From contig NZ_RXYB01000006.1 in assembly GCF_008086615.1 (NCBI RefSeq), forward strand, positions 108,064 to 172,063: 64,000 bases of DNA, read 5' to 3'. Made by a program: the position numbers and the translations under genes. The stretch is from Acetobacterium tundrae (lineage in GTDB: Bacteria; Bacillota; Clostridia; Eubacteriales; Eubacteriaceae). Shown here in pieces: positions 1 to 9,972 of the stretch. Position 1 is the first letter of the stretch. Each line of letters opens with the position of its first letter. The notes under the pieces were generated by a model. That model made no database searches, had not been told where the DNA came from, and saw only the letters and a list, made by a program, of their open reading frames with translations.

Positions 1-16
1 GGGGGATAGGTGGAAG

Positions 17-1768
17 ATGGAACTATTATTGATCAAATCACATCGCTATGTCAGCGGCTATATTCCGGGGAGCAACCTGGGAATGAATATATTGACTCAA
101 TTATTAACGAATAAAGGCTATGAGGTCCAGATGTTTCAGGGCTATGCAAAAGAAGCCATGAATTACGTCAAAGAATTGATGGAAAAAGAAGACAAACCCA
201 AAATCATTGGCTTTTACTGCGACTTCAACAACATTCATTGGGTGACAATTTTTGCTAAAGAAGTGAAGAAGCTTTTTCCGGAAGTTTCTTTATTGGCGGG
301 AGGGCCTCAGACTGCGGGGATGGATGCCGGATTTTTAAAAGAAGCATCCATAGAAGCCGCTTGTATTGGAGAGGGTGAAGAAACCATTCTGGAATTAATG
401 GATTTTTTCATCGAGCAAAAAGGAGCGCTGAAAGACATCCGGGGGATTATTTTTCGGGATGAAGAAGGAAAATTGGTGGAAACCGAGCCTAGAAAGCCGC
501 CAGAAGACCTAGACGATATTCCCTGGCCGGATATAACCCTGACCAACGACTATAAATATTACGGACTGCTACCCATCTTAACCGGACGGGGCTGTCCCTT
601 TGGGTGTACCTTCTGTTATGAAGGGGCCAATGCCAAGCGGGTGCGCCGTCACTCGGTTCCTTCACTGATGAAGGAGATTCGGGAGAATTTTGAGCGAAAT
701 CCGGCCATTAACTATATTAATTTTTTAGATGATACCTTTACCTTAGATAATAAACGGGTTAATCAGATTTGCGATGAAATAAAAAAAATCAGAGCAGACT
801 ATGACTTTGTATGGTTTGCCAGCGCTCATATTTCAACCATCGACAAGCATCGGGATATGGCTAAGAATCTGGCGGATGCCGGTTTAAAGAAGATCTTTTT
901 TGGCCTGGAATCGGGAAGTGATCAGGTCTTAAAAAGCTACAACAAAAAAATCACCCGAAAAATGGCAGTGAATGTGATTAATCATTGCGTTGAATCGGGC
1001 ATTCATGGCATTTCCGGCAACATTATTATCGGAGGTCCCCATGAAACCCGGGAAACCATTCAAGAATCCGAAGACTTAATTATGGAACTTCTCTACGATG
1101 CCCCGGGACAATTCGAAACCGCCTATTTTTCATTTCTACCCTATCCCAAAACGCCGATCACCCTTAACCCGGAGAAATTTGGGATGGAAATTTATGAGGA
1201 GCTGATTGACTGCTGCAATGAAGATATTCCGCTTTCCAGAACAGCACAGCTGGATTTTACTGATCTGACAAATATTCGGTTGCAGGCTAATAAGCGGCTC
1301 CAGAATGAAATGCGCAGAATTTATTTTGACGGAAAAATTCCCGAAGCAGTGATTCTGGATTCCTACCGATTAGGTCGGGAATACGGCGTTTTTACGCGAT
1401 GGAATGATTATGTCTATAAAAATATTCCCATTGATGATGCCTACTGGAAAATGCGCGCTTCGGATGAGTATGTTTTAAATGATCAATTGGGAAAAGCTGA
1501 AGAAGCGGCTATTGTTCATCGAACTTTTGAATTATGGTTGTATACGGATGTGAGCGGAGAAAAACCAAAGATTTTTGACAAGACTCTGGATGAAACTGAC
1601 TATACGCTATTGAAGCTGTGCAATGGAAGGCTTTCAAAAAAAGAAGTGCTGCGTCAGGGCAGAAAGAATCTCGATCCGCAGGGGCAGAATCTTAATTTCT
1701 ATACGGAAGCAGAGCGATCCCTGGATAAAATGGAGGGAAATAAGTGGATTTTATATCGAAAACCATAA
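17..1768 (+). CDS. B12-binding-domain radical SAM protein (putative peptide-modifying enzyme 1)
   Basis: A 583-residue protein. Residues 1-150 look like a Rossmann-type cobalamin-binding domain (LAGGPQTAG near residue 95). A radical SAM barrel follows, with the cluster motif CPFGCTFC (C193, C197, C200) that binds the [4Fe-4S]-SAM centre. The barrel contains a GLESGSDQVLK segment typical of B12-radical SAM enzymes. The last 80 residues (LLKLCNGRLSKKEVL) resemble a small winged-helix or PqqD-like module and could recognise a leader peptide; this is inference. The next gene is a paralogue that overlaps it, and NHLM exporter genes follow, so a role in modifying an exported peptide is likely. The reaction (methylation, rearrangement or ring formation) cannot be read from sequence. 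The 5' context is cut by the window edge. Confidence 0.85.
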   Translation: MELLLIKSHRYVSGYIPGSNLGMNILTQLLTNKGYEVQMFQGYAKEAMNYVKELMEKEDKPKIIGFYCDFNNIHWVTIFAKEVKKLFPEVSLLAGGPQTAGMDAGFLKEASIEAACIGEGEETILELMDFFIEQKGALKDIRGIIFRDEEGKLVETEPRKPPEDLDDIPWPDITLTNDYKYYGLLPILTGRGCPFGCTFCYEGANAKRVRRHSVPSLMKEIRENFERNPAINYINFLDDTFTLDNKRVNQICDEIKKIRADYDFVWFASAHISTIDKHRDMAKNLADAGLKKIFFGLESGSDQVLKSYNKKITRKMAVNVINHCVESGIHGISGNIIIGGPHETRETIQESEDLIMELLYDAPGQFETAYFSFLPYPKTPITLNPEKFGMEIYEELIDCCNEDIPLSRTAQLDFTDLTNIRLQANKRLQNEMRRIYFDGKIPEAVILDSYRLGREYGVFTRWNDYVYKNIPIDDAYWKMRASDEYVLNDQLGKAEEAAIVHRTFELWLYTDVSGEKPKIFDKTLDETDYTLLKLCNGRLSKKEVLRQGRKNLDPQGQNLNFYTEAERSLDKMEGNKWILYRKP

Positions 1769-3447
1769 AAGAAAAACCCAAAGTTTTACTCATCTATACC
1801 CAGCGAATGATCAGAGGCCGGACCTTTGAAATGATTGAAAATCTGGGAATTTTAACCCTGGCGGCCCAACTCAATGCCCATGGTTTTGATGCGAACGCCT
1901 ATACCGGGATTACCACCGACACGGTGAAAACCATCGAGAAAATGAAAGACAATCTCTTTGCAATCTGTTTTTATTGTGATTTTGACAATCAATCGGCGGT
2001 GGCGTCGATGATTAAATACCTGAAGAGCCACTATGACTTTTATGTTGTGCTGGGAGGTCCCCATACCCGTCATATGACAGCAACAGATTTAGATGTTTAC
2101 CAAGCGGATGCCATTATAAAAGGGGAAGGAGAAGAAACCCTTCTCAAGTGGCTAAACGGAAAAGTTACAGGCGGCGAAGCGGCTGTTCCGGGAGAAATAA
2201 GATCGGGTGAAAAAGCAGATTATGTTCAGATAAATGATTTTTCAAAATACGAATTGCCGTGTAATGAGGATGTCTTGGATTATCGGGAAATGCCGCTTCT
2301 ATCAGTGATTACAGCCAGAGGCTGTCCCTACCGCTGCGCTTTCTGTTTTGAAGGGGGCAATTCGAAAAAATTGAGGATGCGTCCGGTTGAGGATGTGTTA
2401 GAAGAAATCGAACAGCGCTTGTCAAACAGTCACCGACCACGGTATCTATTTTTCACCGATGATACCCTGACGACGGATACTGATAGGTTGAAGTTGCTCC
2501 TGGCTGGATTAAGAGAGCTTCGAAAAAAGCATGATTTTGTATGGTTTTGCGAAGGGCATCCCGGATTTCTGGTGAAGCATCCGGAATTGATCCGGGAGAT
2601 GATCGACTCAGGCATGGTTCGCATGCAGATCGGCATGGAATCGGGAGTGGCAGAAGTACTGAAGGCCTATGGCAAACAAGCAAAACCGGAGGATATCAAA
2701 AAAGTGGTGGAAATCTGTTATGAGGAAGGACTGCCCCAGTTAACCGGAAATTATATCATTGGCGGTGCCTTTGAAACAGAAGAAACCCTTAAAGAGACAA
2801 CAAAAGCAGTTCTGGAACTTTTGAATTTAGCACCGGGACTCCTGGATTTATCAACAACCTTTATCATGCCGTTGCCGGGAACAAAAATTTATAATCATCC
2901 CGAAGATTTTCGGATTGTGCTGGAGGACCGTGACTATATCACATCCTTTGAGGATTTTCCGGTAAATCATACATGGGGACTTTCGTTGCCAGAAGTCTGC
3001 ATGGGTCGTTCCCGTTTTATTACAAAAATTTCCCAAAGAATGAAGGAACAGTTTGAAAAAGGGCTTATCCCAAAAGAACGGATCAAGCAGGATTTTCAAC
3101 TGGCTCTAAAATATGGCATTGCAGGAGGATACTTTAAATATATCTATGCTAAAAATATAGTGATGTTTCATTACTATTCAAAACTCATTGAATATGATGG
3201 CCTTTTAAAAGAATGGTATGAATTAAGTAAAGCAGAAAAAGACAACTGGATCATTCAAAAAATCCCTGCTTTTTCAATGCTGGATATAAAGGCCGTGAAT
3301 CAGATCGAGCTGGACATACTTAAGTATTCAGGAAGATTTTCTGTAAAAGAGATGTCGCACAAACTGAAGCTGTCTTCCGAGAACATGAATAAGTTGTTGA
3401 CGAAAATGAGTGACCATTATCTGATTCTATTTTCTGAGTTTATTTAG
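1744..3447 (+). CDS. B12-binding-domain radical SAM protein (putative peptide-modifying enzyme 2)
   Basis: A 567-residue paralogue of the preceding gene, starting at a GTG with GGAGGG (1732-1737) six bases upstream and overlapping the previous gene by 25 bases. It has an N-terminal B12-binding-like domain (VVLGGPHTRH), then the radical SAM motif CPYRCAFC (C194, C198, C201) and a GMESGVAEVLK segment. The C-terminal stretch (ILKYSGRFSVKEMSHKLKL and following) looks like a winged-helix or RRE-like fold. The overlap implies translational coupling with its partner, and the two enzymes may act in sequence on one substrate. Known relatives include methyltransferases and enzymes of natural-product pathways. 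The substrate here is unknown. Confidence 0.85.
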   Translation: MDFISKTIKEKPKVLLIYTQRMIRGRTFEMIENLGILTLAAQLNAHGFDANAYTGITTDTVKTIEKMKDNLFAICFYCDFDNQSAVASMIKYLKSHYDFYVVLGGPHTRHMTATDLDVYQADAIIKGEGEETLLKWLNGKVTGGEAAVPGEIRSGEKADYVQINDFSKYELPCNEDVLDYREMPLLSVITARGCPYRCAFCFEGGNSKKLRMRPVEDVLEEIEQRLSNSHRPRYLFFTDDTLTTDTDRLKLLLAGLRELRKKHDFVWFCEGHPGFLVKHPELIREMIDSGMVRMQIGMESGVAEVLKAYGKQAKPEDIKKVVEICYEEGLPQLTGNYIIGGAFETEETLKETTKAVLELLNLAPGLLDLSTTFIMPLPGTKIYNHPEDFRIVLEDRDYITSFEDFPVNHTWGLSLPEVCMGRSRFITKISQRMKEQFEKGLIPKERIKQDFQLALKYGIAGGYFKYIYAKNIVMFHYYSKLIEYDGLLKEWYELSKAEKDNWIIQKIPAFSMLDIKAVNQIELDILKYSGRFSVKEMSHKLKLSSENMNKLLTKMSDHYLILFSEFI

Positions 3448-3456
3448 GAGAGCGTT

Positions 3457-4599
3457 ATGAAAAAATATCTAATGATACTATCAGTTATGCTAATATGTGG
3501 GATGATCTGCTGCGGATGTACCGGTAAAACGTCGGACACCGGGACCCTGTCAGTGGATGCCATTTATCCATTTTCTGAAGATTACGGGGCGACATTTGCC
3601 AACGGCCTGAAGCTGGCAGCCAGTGAAATCAATGAACAGGGAGGTATCCTGAATAGAAATATTGAAGTAAATTATGTTAATGACGGAGATAACACTAATA
3701 CGGCTGTTGAAGTGGCCACAATGGTGGCGGGAAATGATGACTTTCCCATTGTGATCGGTCATCGAAGCACTGATGATGTGCTGAAAGTGGCCAGTATTTA
3801 TCAGCGGAATAATAAAATCCTTTTTTCACCCATAATCGCCACTTCGAAAATAAATCTTTCAGGAAACGAGGGGGCCTATCTTTGTGCTCCTTCAGAAAAT
3901 TCCATGGCTAATGAAATGGTTCAGAGTATAGTTGCCCAAGGTATCAGCAAGGTAGTGTTTGTTCATAGTCCTGGCAATACCTATGGAAAAGATTATATGC
4001 AGAGTTTCGAAGAATATGCCACGGCGGCAGGAATTGAAATTGTGGATGCCGTTTCCTATCTGCCAAATCTTGATTATTTCAGGTATTACGTGAAAAAATG
4101 GGATAGCCTCGGGGCACAGGCCATTGTATCCGCTTGTACTGAGAATGATATTACCACCCTGTTTAATGATTTGGATAAAACCGGAAATACCCGACCAATT
4201 TATATCAGTTATGATATTGAAATCCAATCTTATACGATTCCCCAAAGTACGAAAAATCTTATCCAGGTGACCAGTTATTTCGACAATAACGCTCAAGCAG
4301 GTCCTCAGGCTGATTTCATAAAGGCTTACAAAAGTGCTTTTGGGACAGACCCTGATTTACCGGCTGCACAGGCCTATTTTGCTTTGCATCTAGCGGCAGA
4401 TGCTGCAAACAAGGCCCAGAGTCTTGATGTGGAAGAGATAAAAAAAGTTTTGGCAGATAACAGTTTTGATACTCTTTATGGTACCGTAAGCTTCGATAAA
4501 CGGCTTGTCAGTGGTATTCCGGTATTCCAAAAGACCTATGTCGGAAATCAATTGGTGAAAAACAACAAGCCGACTGTGGGAGGACAAAGCAGTGAGTAA
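3457..4599 (+). CDS. Lipoprotein with periplasmic-binding fold (LivK-like, type 1)
   Basis: A 380-residue protein that starts after an AGGAG site. The N-terminal hydrophobic segment ends in a cysteine-rich lipobox (MICCGC), so it is probably anchored on the outer face of the membrane. The body matches the branched-chain amino-acid binding fold: an early IYPFSEDYGATFANGLKLA stretch, then AASEINEQGGILNR, then a typical second lobe. No LivHMGF permease genes accompany it. It sits between two radical SAM genes and an exporter, and its stop codon overlaps the next start. It may sense or bind the exported product or its precursor amino acids. That role is inference; the fold is well supported. Confidence 0.82.
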   Translation: MKKYLMILSVMLICGMICCGCTGKTSDTGTLSVDAIYPFSEDYGATFANGLKLAASEINEQGGILNRNIEVNYVNDGDNTNTAVEVATMVAGNDDFPIVIGHRSTDDVLKVASIYQRNNKILFSPIIATSKINLSGNEGAYLCAPSENSMANEMVQSIVAQGISKVVFVHSPGNTYGKDYMQSFEEYATAAGIEIVDAVSYLPNLDYFRYYVKKWDSLGAQAIVSACTENDITTLFNDLDKTGNTRPIYISYDIEIQSYTIPQSTKNLIQVTSYFDNNAQAGPQADFIKAYKSAFGTDPDLPAAQAYFALHLAADAANKAQSLDVEEIKKVLADNSFDTLYGTVSFDKRLVSGIPVFQKTYVGNQLVKNNKPTVGGQSSE

Positions 4600-5416
4600 A
4601 TCCATCTTTCAAAAAAAAGAAGATAAAAGCACAAAGAAAAATGAGCAGGCGGCATTAATGACGGTTATCGGTCCTAAAAATTTGCTCATTTTATTGGGAA
4701 TTCTGATTTTTTTAATCGGCGTGGTTATTTTTTCAGTCACCGTACCCATAAAAATCACAACAACCATGGCTGCAACAATAGCCTATGGAGAAGGTGCAGT
4801 TGGAGTAGTGGGTCAAAATGAAGGCGTTTTGACAGAAATTACTGTTTCCGAAGGCGATTATGTCAATAAAGGGGATTTGCTGGGTGTGGTTACAATGGAG
4901 AGCCTGGGATCTGAATTTTCCACAGGGATTGGGTTGACGGACGAAGAAAAAAGCAAAGTCAAACGTCAAACCATGATTTATGCAACGGAAAGTGGCGTTG
5001 TTGAAGAACTTAACTATCAGGAAGGCGAAACGCTGCAAAAAAACGCGGTTTTCTGCCAGATTGAAAAAACAGAAGGTGAAAACACCCCATCGGTTATTAT
5101 TGCCTATTCCACTTATGAAGCGGCTCAGACCATTCAGTCGGGAGATGCGGTTTATATCGCACTTGAAACAGCGCCTACTGCCGAATATGGATATTTAAAA
5201 GGGGTTGTTCGAAATGTTCAAATTAACAAGGCGACTGAAAATGTTCAGAATCCTCTTCAAATGAAAATTATTATCGATCCGAAGGTTGATGATAAAGGAA
5301 CTTATATATGGACAAAAGACAACAATGGTTTTAATGGACAAATAAAAATAGGAACATCCTGTCAAACAACCATTTTCACAGATAAATATTATCTGATTAA
5401 TTTGATTATCTCCTAG
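4592..5416 (+). CDS. HlyD-like membrane fusion protein of NHLM export system
   Basis: A 274-residue protein starting at GTG and overlapping the previous gene by 8 bases. One transmembrane segment lies at about residues 28-55 (LLILLGILIFLIGVVIF). It is followed by a lipoyl-like hairpin with the VLTEITVSEGDYVNKGDLLG pattern typical of membrane fusion proteins, then a beta-barrel region. It should link the two ABC proteins encoded next to the cell exterior. Length and position match the HlyD-type subunit seen in nitrile-hydratase-leader-microcin (NHLM) exporters, where the same three subunits occur together. Confidence 0.85.
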   Translation: MSKSIFQKKEDKSTKKNEQAALMTVIGPKNLLILLGILIFLIGVVIFSVTVPIKITTTMAATIAYGEGAVGVVGQNEGVLTEITVSEGDYVNKGDLLGVVTMESLGSEFSTGIGLTDEEKSKVKRQTMIYATESGVVEELNYQEGETLQKNAVFCQIEKTEGENTPSVIIAYSTYEAAQTIQSGDAVYIALETAPTAEYGYLKGVVRNVQINKATENVQNPLQMKIIIDPKVDDKGTYIWTKDNNGFNGQIKIGTSCQTTIFTDKYYLINLIIS

Positions 5417-5433
5417 AAAGGCGGAAAGGACTC

Positions 5434-7635
5434 ATGACGAATCAAGAACACAAGAAAAGTCGGGATGAGAAACAAAAACTGCCTAAAGTAGCGAAAGTGC
5501 CGGTAGTACTGCAAATGGAGGCTGTCGAATGCGGGGTGGCATCTCTTTCCATGATTTTAGCCTATTATGGTAGATATGAAACGTTGGAAACGCTGCGTAT
5601 TGATTGTGGTGTTTCCAGAGACGGTGTAAAAGCCGGAAACATTGCCAGAACGGCCCGGCTTTATGGCTTAGAGGCCCAGGGATTTGTATGTACGGTGGAT
5701 AAATTAAAGGATATGGAAATGCCATTGATTATTCACTGGGACTACAGCCACTTTGTTGTTTTGGAAGGATTTAAAAACGATAAGGTCTATTTATGCGACC
5801 CGGCTTCAGGAAAGCGAGTGATTTCCCAGGAAGAACTGGGAAAAATGTTTACTGGGGTGGTCATCGAATCACGTCCGGGCGAAGAATTCACTAAGTCGGG
5901 AGAAAAACCGGTTGTATGGAAAGCACTGTTTAAAAGGCTTTCTCAAAGCGGTATTTCGCCATTGATCTATGTTTTAATTATCGGGGTTTTATTGGTTATT
6001 CCAGGTTTAGTGATTGCAAATTATGCGAAAATATTTGTGGACTATTATTTAAGTAACTCGGAGCTGTTTGATATTTCGATTTTTATCGGTATTTTATTGT
6101 ATACGGTGATCCTCCAGGCGATTCTCAACTGGTTAAAAGAAAATGCTTTGGTGCGAATGGAAAACTATATCGCCATCAACAGTGCCGGAGACTATCTGCG
6201 TCATGTGCTGAGACTTCCGGTGGAGTTTTTCAACCAGCGGCAATCCGGTGACATCAACAGCCGAATGCAGAGCATCAATACGATTGCAACAGCTTTATCC
6301 AGCAATTTGGCGCGTATACTGGTTAATCTAGTCACCGCGGTGCTATATTTAATCCTTTTATTTCAATATAATGTTCCGTTAACTTTAATCGGTATCATCA
6401 TTACTGCCGTTAATATTGTGCTGCTCCAGTATACGGCTAAAAAAAATGCCGACAACAACCGGGTACTGCTCCAGTATCAGGGAAAATCCATTGGCTGGAT
6501 CATGGTGAATCTGAAATCAATTGAAACGATTAAGTCGATTGGAGAGGAAGACAATTTCTTCACGCGGATTGCGGGACTCAGTGCCGAAACACTGGCGGTG
6601 GAACAGCGTATGGGGGGAATGGAAGCCATTATATCGGTACTGCCAACCCTGCTGACAAGCATCCTGACAGCTTTGATATTTATGTTTGGGGGTGAATTTG
6701 TTTTAATGGGAACGATGACCATTGGTACATTTGTCGCATTTAACACCCTGATGGCAGGATTTACCCAGCCGATGAGTGAATTGGTCAGCACCAGTGCCGC
6801 GTTACAGGGGATGATCGCCGACATTCAACGGCTGGATGATGTTGAAAAATATCCGGAAGATATTGCTCTGGAAACGGAAAAAATTTCTCTGGACGGTTTT
6901 GACTGCGATCAGCTGGATGGGGAAATCGAGTTAATAAATATGACTTTTGGTTATAACCGTTTATCAAAACCGATCATAAAAGACCTGAATTTAAAACTAA
7001 AAGCAGGGGGCTCCATTGCTTTAGTGGGGTCATCCGGCAGCGGAAAATCAACGATTGCAAAAACCATTACCACGCTCTATCAACCGTGGAGCGGGGAAAT
7101 ACTCATTGACGGCATTAACATTAAAGATATTCCCGCGGAGCTGAGATACAACACCATGAGTTCCGTAGATCAGGAAATCGTGATGTATTCGGCGACGGTT
7201 TTGGATAATATCACCATGTGGGATGAAACCATTCCAGTGGCGGATGTAATACAGGCCACAAAAGATGCCTGTATTTATGAAGATATTCTGGCACTGCCCA
7301 ATGCCTTTGAATATGTTTTAAGTGAAGGGGGGAAAAACTTGAGTGGTGGGCAGCGGCAGCGGCTTGAGATTGCTCGGGCATTGTGCAAAAATCCGCGGAT
7401 ATTGATTATGGATGAAGCCACCAGCGCCCTGGATACAGCAACGGAAGCCCAGGTTAGTGAGAATATTAAAAAAAGAGGAATCAGCACCATTCTGGTGGCA
7501 CATCGATTGTCAACGATTCGCGATTGTGATGAAATCATTGTTTTAAGCGGCGGAGAAGTGGCGGAAAGAGGAACCCATGACGAACTGCTGGCACTGGGCG
7601 GTGAGTATGCAAATCTCATTAGAACCGAGGGATAG
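5434..7635 (+). CDS. NHLM-type peptidase-containing ABC exporter (C39 peptidase, permease, ATPase)
   Basis: A 733-residue protein. The N-terminal C39 cysteine peptidase has C33 (in MEAVECGVASLSMIL), H106 (YSHFVVLEG) and D122 (LCDPASGK), a full catalytic triad for cutting after a double-glycine leader. A membrane domain at about residues 165-440 follows, then an ATPase domain with Walker A GSSGSGKST, signature LSGGQRQR and Walker B ILIMDEATSALD. It should remove the leader and export the mature peptide in one step. It lies 18 bases after the HlyD gene and 4 bases before the second ABC gene. The three-gene set is the hallmark of NHLP/NHLM ribosomal-peptide export. Confidence 0.92.
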   Translation: MTNQEHKKSRDEKQKLPKVAKVPVVLQMEAVECGVASLSMILAYYGRYETLETLRIDCGVSRDGVKAGNIARTARLYGLEAQGFVCTVDKLKDMEMPLIIHWDYSHFVVLEGFKNDKVYLCDPASGKRVISQEELGKMFTGVVIESRPGEEFTKSGEKPVVWKALFKRLSQSGISPLIYVLIIGVLLVIPGLVIANYAKIFVDYYLSNSELFDISIFIGILLYTVILQAILNWLKENALVRMENYIAINSAGDYLRHVLRLPVEFFNQRQSGDINSRMQSINTIATALSSNLARILVNLVTAVLYLILLFQYNVPLTLIGIIITAVNIVLLQYTAKKNADNNRVLLQYQGKSIGWIMVNLKSIETIKSIGEEDNFFTRIAGLSAETLAVEQRMGGMEAIISVLPTLLTSILTALIFMFGGEFVLMGTMTIGTFVAFNTLMAGFTQPMSELVSTSAALQGMIADIQRLDDVEKYPEDIALETEKISLDGFDCDQLDGEIELINMTFGYNRLSKPIIKDLNLKLKAGGSIALVGSSGSGKSTIAKTITTLYQPWSGEILIDGINIKDIPAELRYNTMSSVDQEIVMYSATVLDNITMWDETIPVADVIQATKDACIYEDILALPNAFEYVLSEGGKNLSGGQRQRLEIARALCKNPRILIMDEATSALDTATEAQVSENIKKRGISTILVAHRLSTIRDCDEIIVLSGGEVAERGTHDELLALGGEYANLIRTEG

Positions 7636-7638
7636 ACC

Positions 7639-9789
7639 ATGGCAAAGAAATTAGAAGAAATGAGACAGTTAAAGGAAAAATACGAAAAGAGTGCAAAAAA
7701 AGCATTTGACAAAGTATTATCCCCGAAAAAAACGTCATCTGTCACACTGGAAGACAATCCCCTGATTTCCGCTGTTGTTAAAGTTGCCGAAGCCATGGGA
7801 ATCGCGGTGAAGATCCCGCCGCTCAGAAAGCTGTACAGCGGCGAGAACCAGTTCAAACTGATTGCCGAGGAATCCGGTTTTCGCTATCGATCAGTGGAAC
7901 TGAAAGATGACTGGTACAAAAATGACAACGGCCCCATTTTGGCATTCACCAAAGAAGGGGCGGCAGTAGCGCTGATACCGTCTTCGTCAACCCGTTATAA
8001 ATGCAAGACTTACGAGGGCGAGGAGAAAGAGGTTGATGGAAGTTTTGAGCTTTCGGATGCTTATGTTTTTTATCCGCCGCTGCCTAAAGAGCCCGTATCC
8101 TTCAGGAAAATGGTGAAACTGGGAGCGAAGCTGATTCAAAGAAGAGATTTTATCGGGATGATTGTTTTAGCGGTGGCGGCTTCGCTTTTATCCCTACTGC
8201 CTTCAATCGCCATGCAGCAGGCCTTTAACGTCTGGATCCCCCAAAACCAGTCCATCGCCATTTTGGTCGTGGGTTTAATACTGGTGGCTGTTGCAGTCAG
8301 TCGGGGCTTGTTTACAATGGTTCAAAGTTTGTGTATTCTGAGAATTCAGGGTAAACTGTCGATTTTACAGAATTCTCTGCTTGATAAACTGCTGTCCCTG
8401 TCTGCTTCTTTTTTCAAGCAGTATTCATCAGGGGCTCTGGCACTTCGGGCAACCGGATTTGCAACCATTCAAAAAATACTATCTGTTAATGTGATCACGA
8501 TGATTATTACGACTGCATTTTCGATTGTCAATGGATTTTATATTTTTTCGATTAATGCGACGATTGGATTTATCGCCATGGGTTTAACTGCGCTCAGTGT
8601 TTTTTTAACGCTGATTATTGGGAAAATGCAGATGAAATGTCAGCGAAAGTCGATTAAAATGACTAACAACATTTCAGGAATGGTTTTGGAGTTGATTACC
8701 TCAGTTTCTCGGTTGCGAGTGGCCGGTGCCGAAAGTCGGGCCTATTTAAAATGGGTCAATGAGTATGCGGCGCAGCGGGAAGTTGAGTATAAAAGAGGCA
8801 AACTTACGGCACTGCTGCGTTTGTCAACCATTGCGCTGCCAACCTTGTGCATGTGTGTCATTTATTATTATGTGAGTATTAACAGCATTTCATCCGGGGA
8901 TTTTGTCGCCATCAATTCGGCATTTGTAATTTTTATTTCATCTCTATTAGGCCTTGTTCAGGCGCTGATTGCGGTAAATAGTGTAATTCCCCAATATGAG
9001 AATACAAAGCCTATTATCGATGGTGTCCCGGAAGTAGATTCGTTTAAAACCACCCCGGGGAAAATTCTGGGAGATATCGAAATCACGCACTTGAGATTTA
9101 GCTATTATGAAGGAGGACCGACGATACTGGACAATATTTCCATCAGTATCAAGCATGGTGAATATGTGGCCATTATAGGGGCGTCAGGGAGTGGCAAATC
9201 AACACTTTTACGGTTGCTTCTCGGCTTTGAAAAACCAACAAACGGCAATATTTACTGTGGGGGTTATGATTTAGAAAGTGTGGATATCCGGGAAATCAGA
9301 AAACAGATGGGGGTCGTGCTACAGGACAGCCAGTTGATTCCGGGGGATATCCTGTCCAATATTGCTGGTTCAAAGAAGGAATTAACCGAAGACGATGTCT
9401 GGGAATTGCTTAAAAAGGTGGGGATGGATGAGGAAATCCGGGAAATGCCCATGGGTCTTAAAACCATGGTGGCCGAAGGTGCAGGTACCCTGTCAGGGGG
9501 GCAGCGGCAAAAACTTTTAATCGCCAGAGCCATTGCGGCCACCCCAGCCATCATCTTTTTTGATGAAGCTACCAGCGCCCTGGATAACCGATCCCAGAAG
9601 ATTGTTTCGGAAAGCATGAAAAATCTGGATGCGACCCGCCTTGTCATTGCTCACCGCCTCAGCACGATTCTGGATTGCGACCGGATTTTGGTTCTTGAAA
9701 AAGGAAATATTGTTGAAGAAGGCTCCTACGAGGAACTGATGAAAAACAAGTCCTATTTTTATAAATACGCAAAAAGGCAACTGCTTTGA
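7639..9789 (+). CDS. NHLM-type ABC exporter, second permease/ATPase subunit
   Basis: A 716-residue ABC protein starting 4 bases after its partner. The N-terminal 150 residues resemble the degenerate, peptidase-like domain of the second NHLM ABC subunit (GPILAFTKEGAAVALIP) without the C39 cysteine. Five or six membrane helices follow, then an ATPase with Walker A GASGSGKST, signature LSGGQRQK and IIFFDEATSALDN. It probably forms a heteromer with the peptidase-containing subunit. It is shorter than family members I recall at about 900 residues, which carry an extra N-terminal region. The operon ends here at a strong terminator. Confidence 0.88.
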   Translation: MAKKLEEMRQLKEKYEKSAKKAFDKVLSPKKTSSVTLEDNPLISAVVKVAEAMGIAVKIPPLRKLYSGENQFKLIAEESGFRYRSVELKDDWYKNDNGPILAFTKEGAAVALIPSSSTRYKCKTYEGEEKEVDGSFELSDAYVFYPPLPKEPVSFRKMVKLGAKLIQRRDFIGMIVLAVAASLLSLLPSIAMQQAFNVWIPQNQSIAILVVGLILVAVAVSRGLFTMVQSLCILRIQGKLSILQNSLLDKLLSLSASFFKQYSSGALALRATGFATIQKILSVNVITMIITTAFSIVNGFYIFSINATIGFIAMGLTALSVFLTLIIGKMQMKCQRKSIKMTNNISGMVLELITSVSRLRVAGAESRAYLKWVNEYAAQREVEYKRGKLTALLRLSTIALPTLCMCVIYYYVSINSISSGDFVAINSAFVIFISSLLGLVQALIAVNSVIPQYENTKPIIDGVPEVDSFKTTPGKILGDIEITHLRFSYYEGGPTILDNISISIKHGEYVAIIGASGSGKSTLLRLLLGFEKPTNGNIYCGGYDLESVDIREIRKQMGVVLQDSQLIPGDILSNIAGSKKELTEDDVWELLKKVGMDEEIREMPMGLKTMVAEGAGTLSGGQRQKLLIARAIAATPAIIFFDEATSALDNRSQKIVSESMKNLDATRLVIAHRLSTILDCDRILVLEKGNIVEEGSYEELMKNKSYFYKYAKRQLL

Positions 9790-9792
9790 TAA

Positions 9793-9837
9793 AAGAAGCT
9801 GCTGCAATTTTTTAATTGCAACAGCTTCTTTATTTTT
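9793..9837 (+). terminator. Intrinsic terminator of the NHLM export operon
   Basis: Arms at 9793-9809 and 9814-9830 pair over about 17 bp with one mismatch and are followed by a U-rich tract. It starts 4 bases after the stop codon. Confidence 0.88.
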
Positions 9838-9972
9838 CAGTGCTGTATGTGATAAAATTGATGTCCATTGGGATCGCCCGCTATGTTTTTTAGGATTGGC
9901 TTACGACACCAAAATTATCTTATCATCGAAGGCTCTTTTACAACATAAGCCACACTATCCACTATCCTATTC

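Noticed and set aside
9838..9972. Peptide precursor gene downstream of the NHLM exporter
   Set aside because: No start with a ribosome site and no GG-type leader was seen in either strand of this gap.
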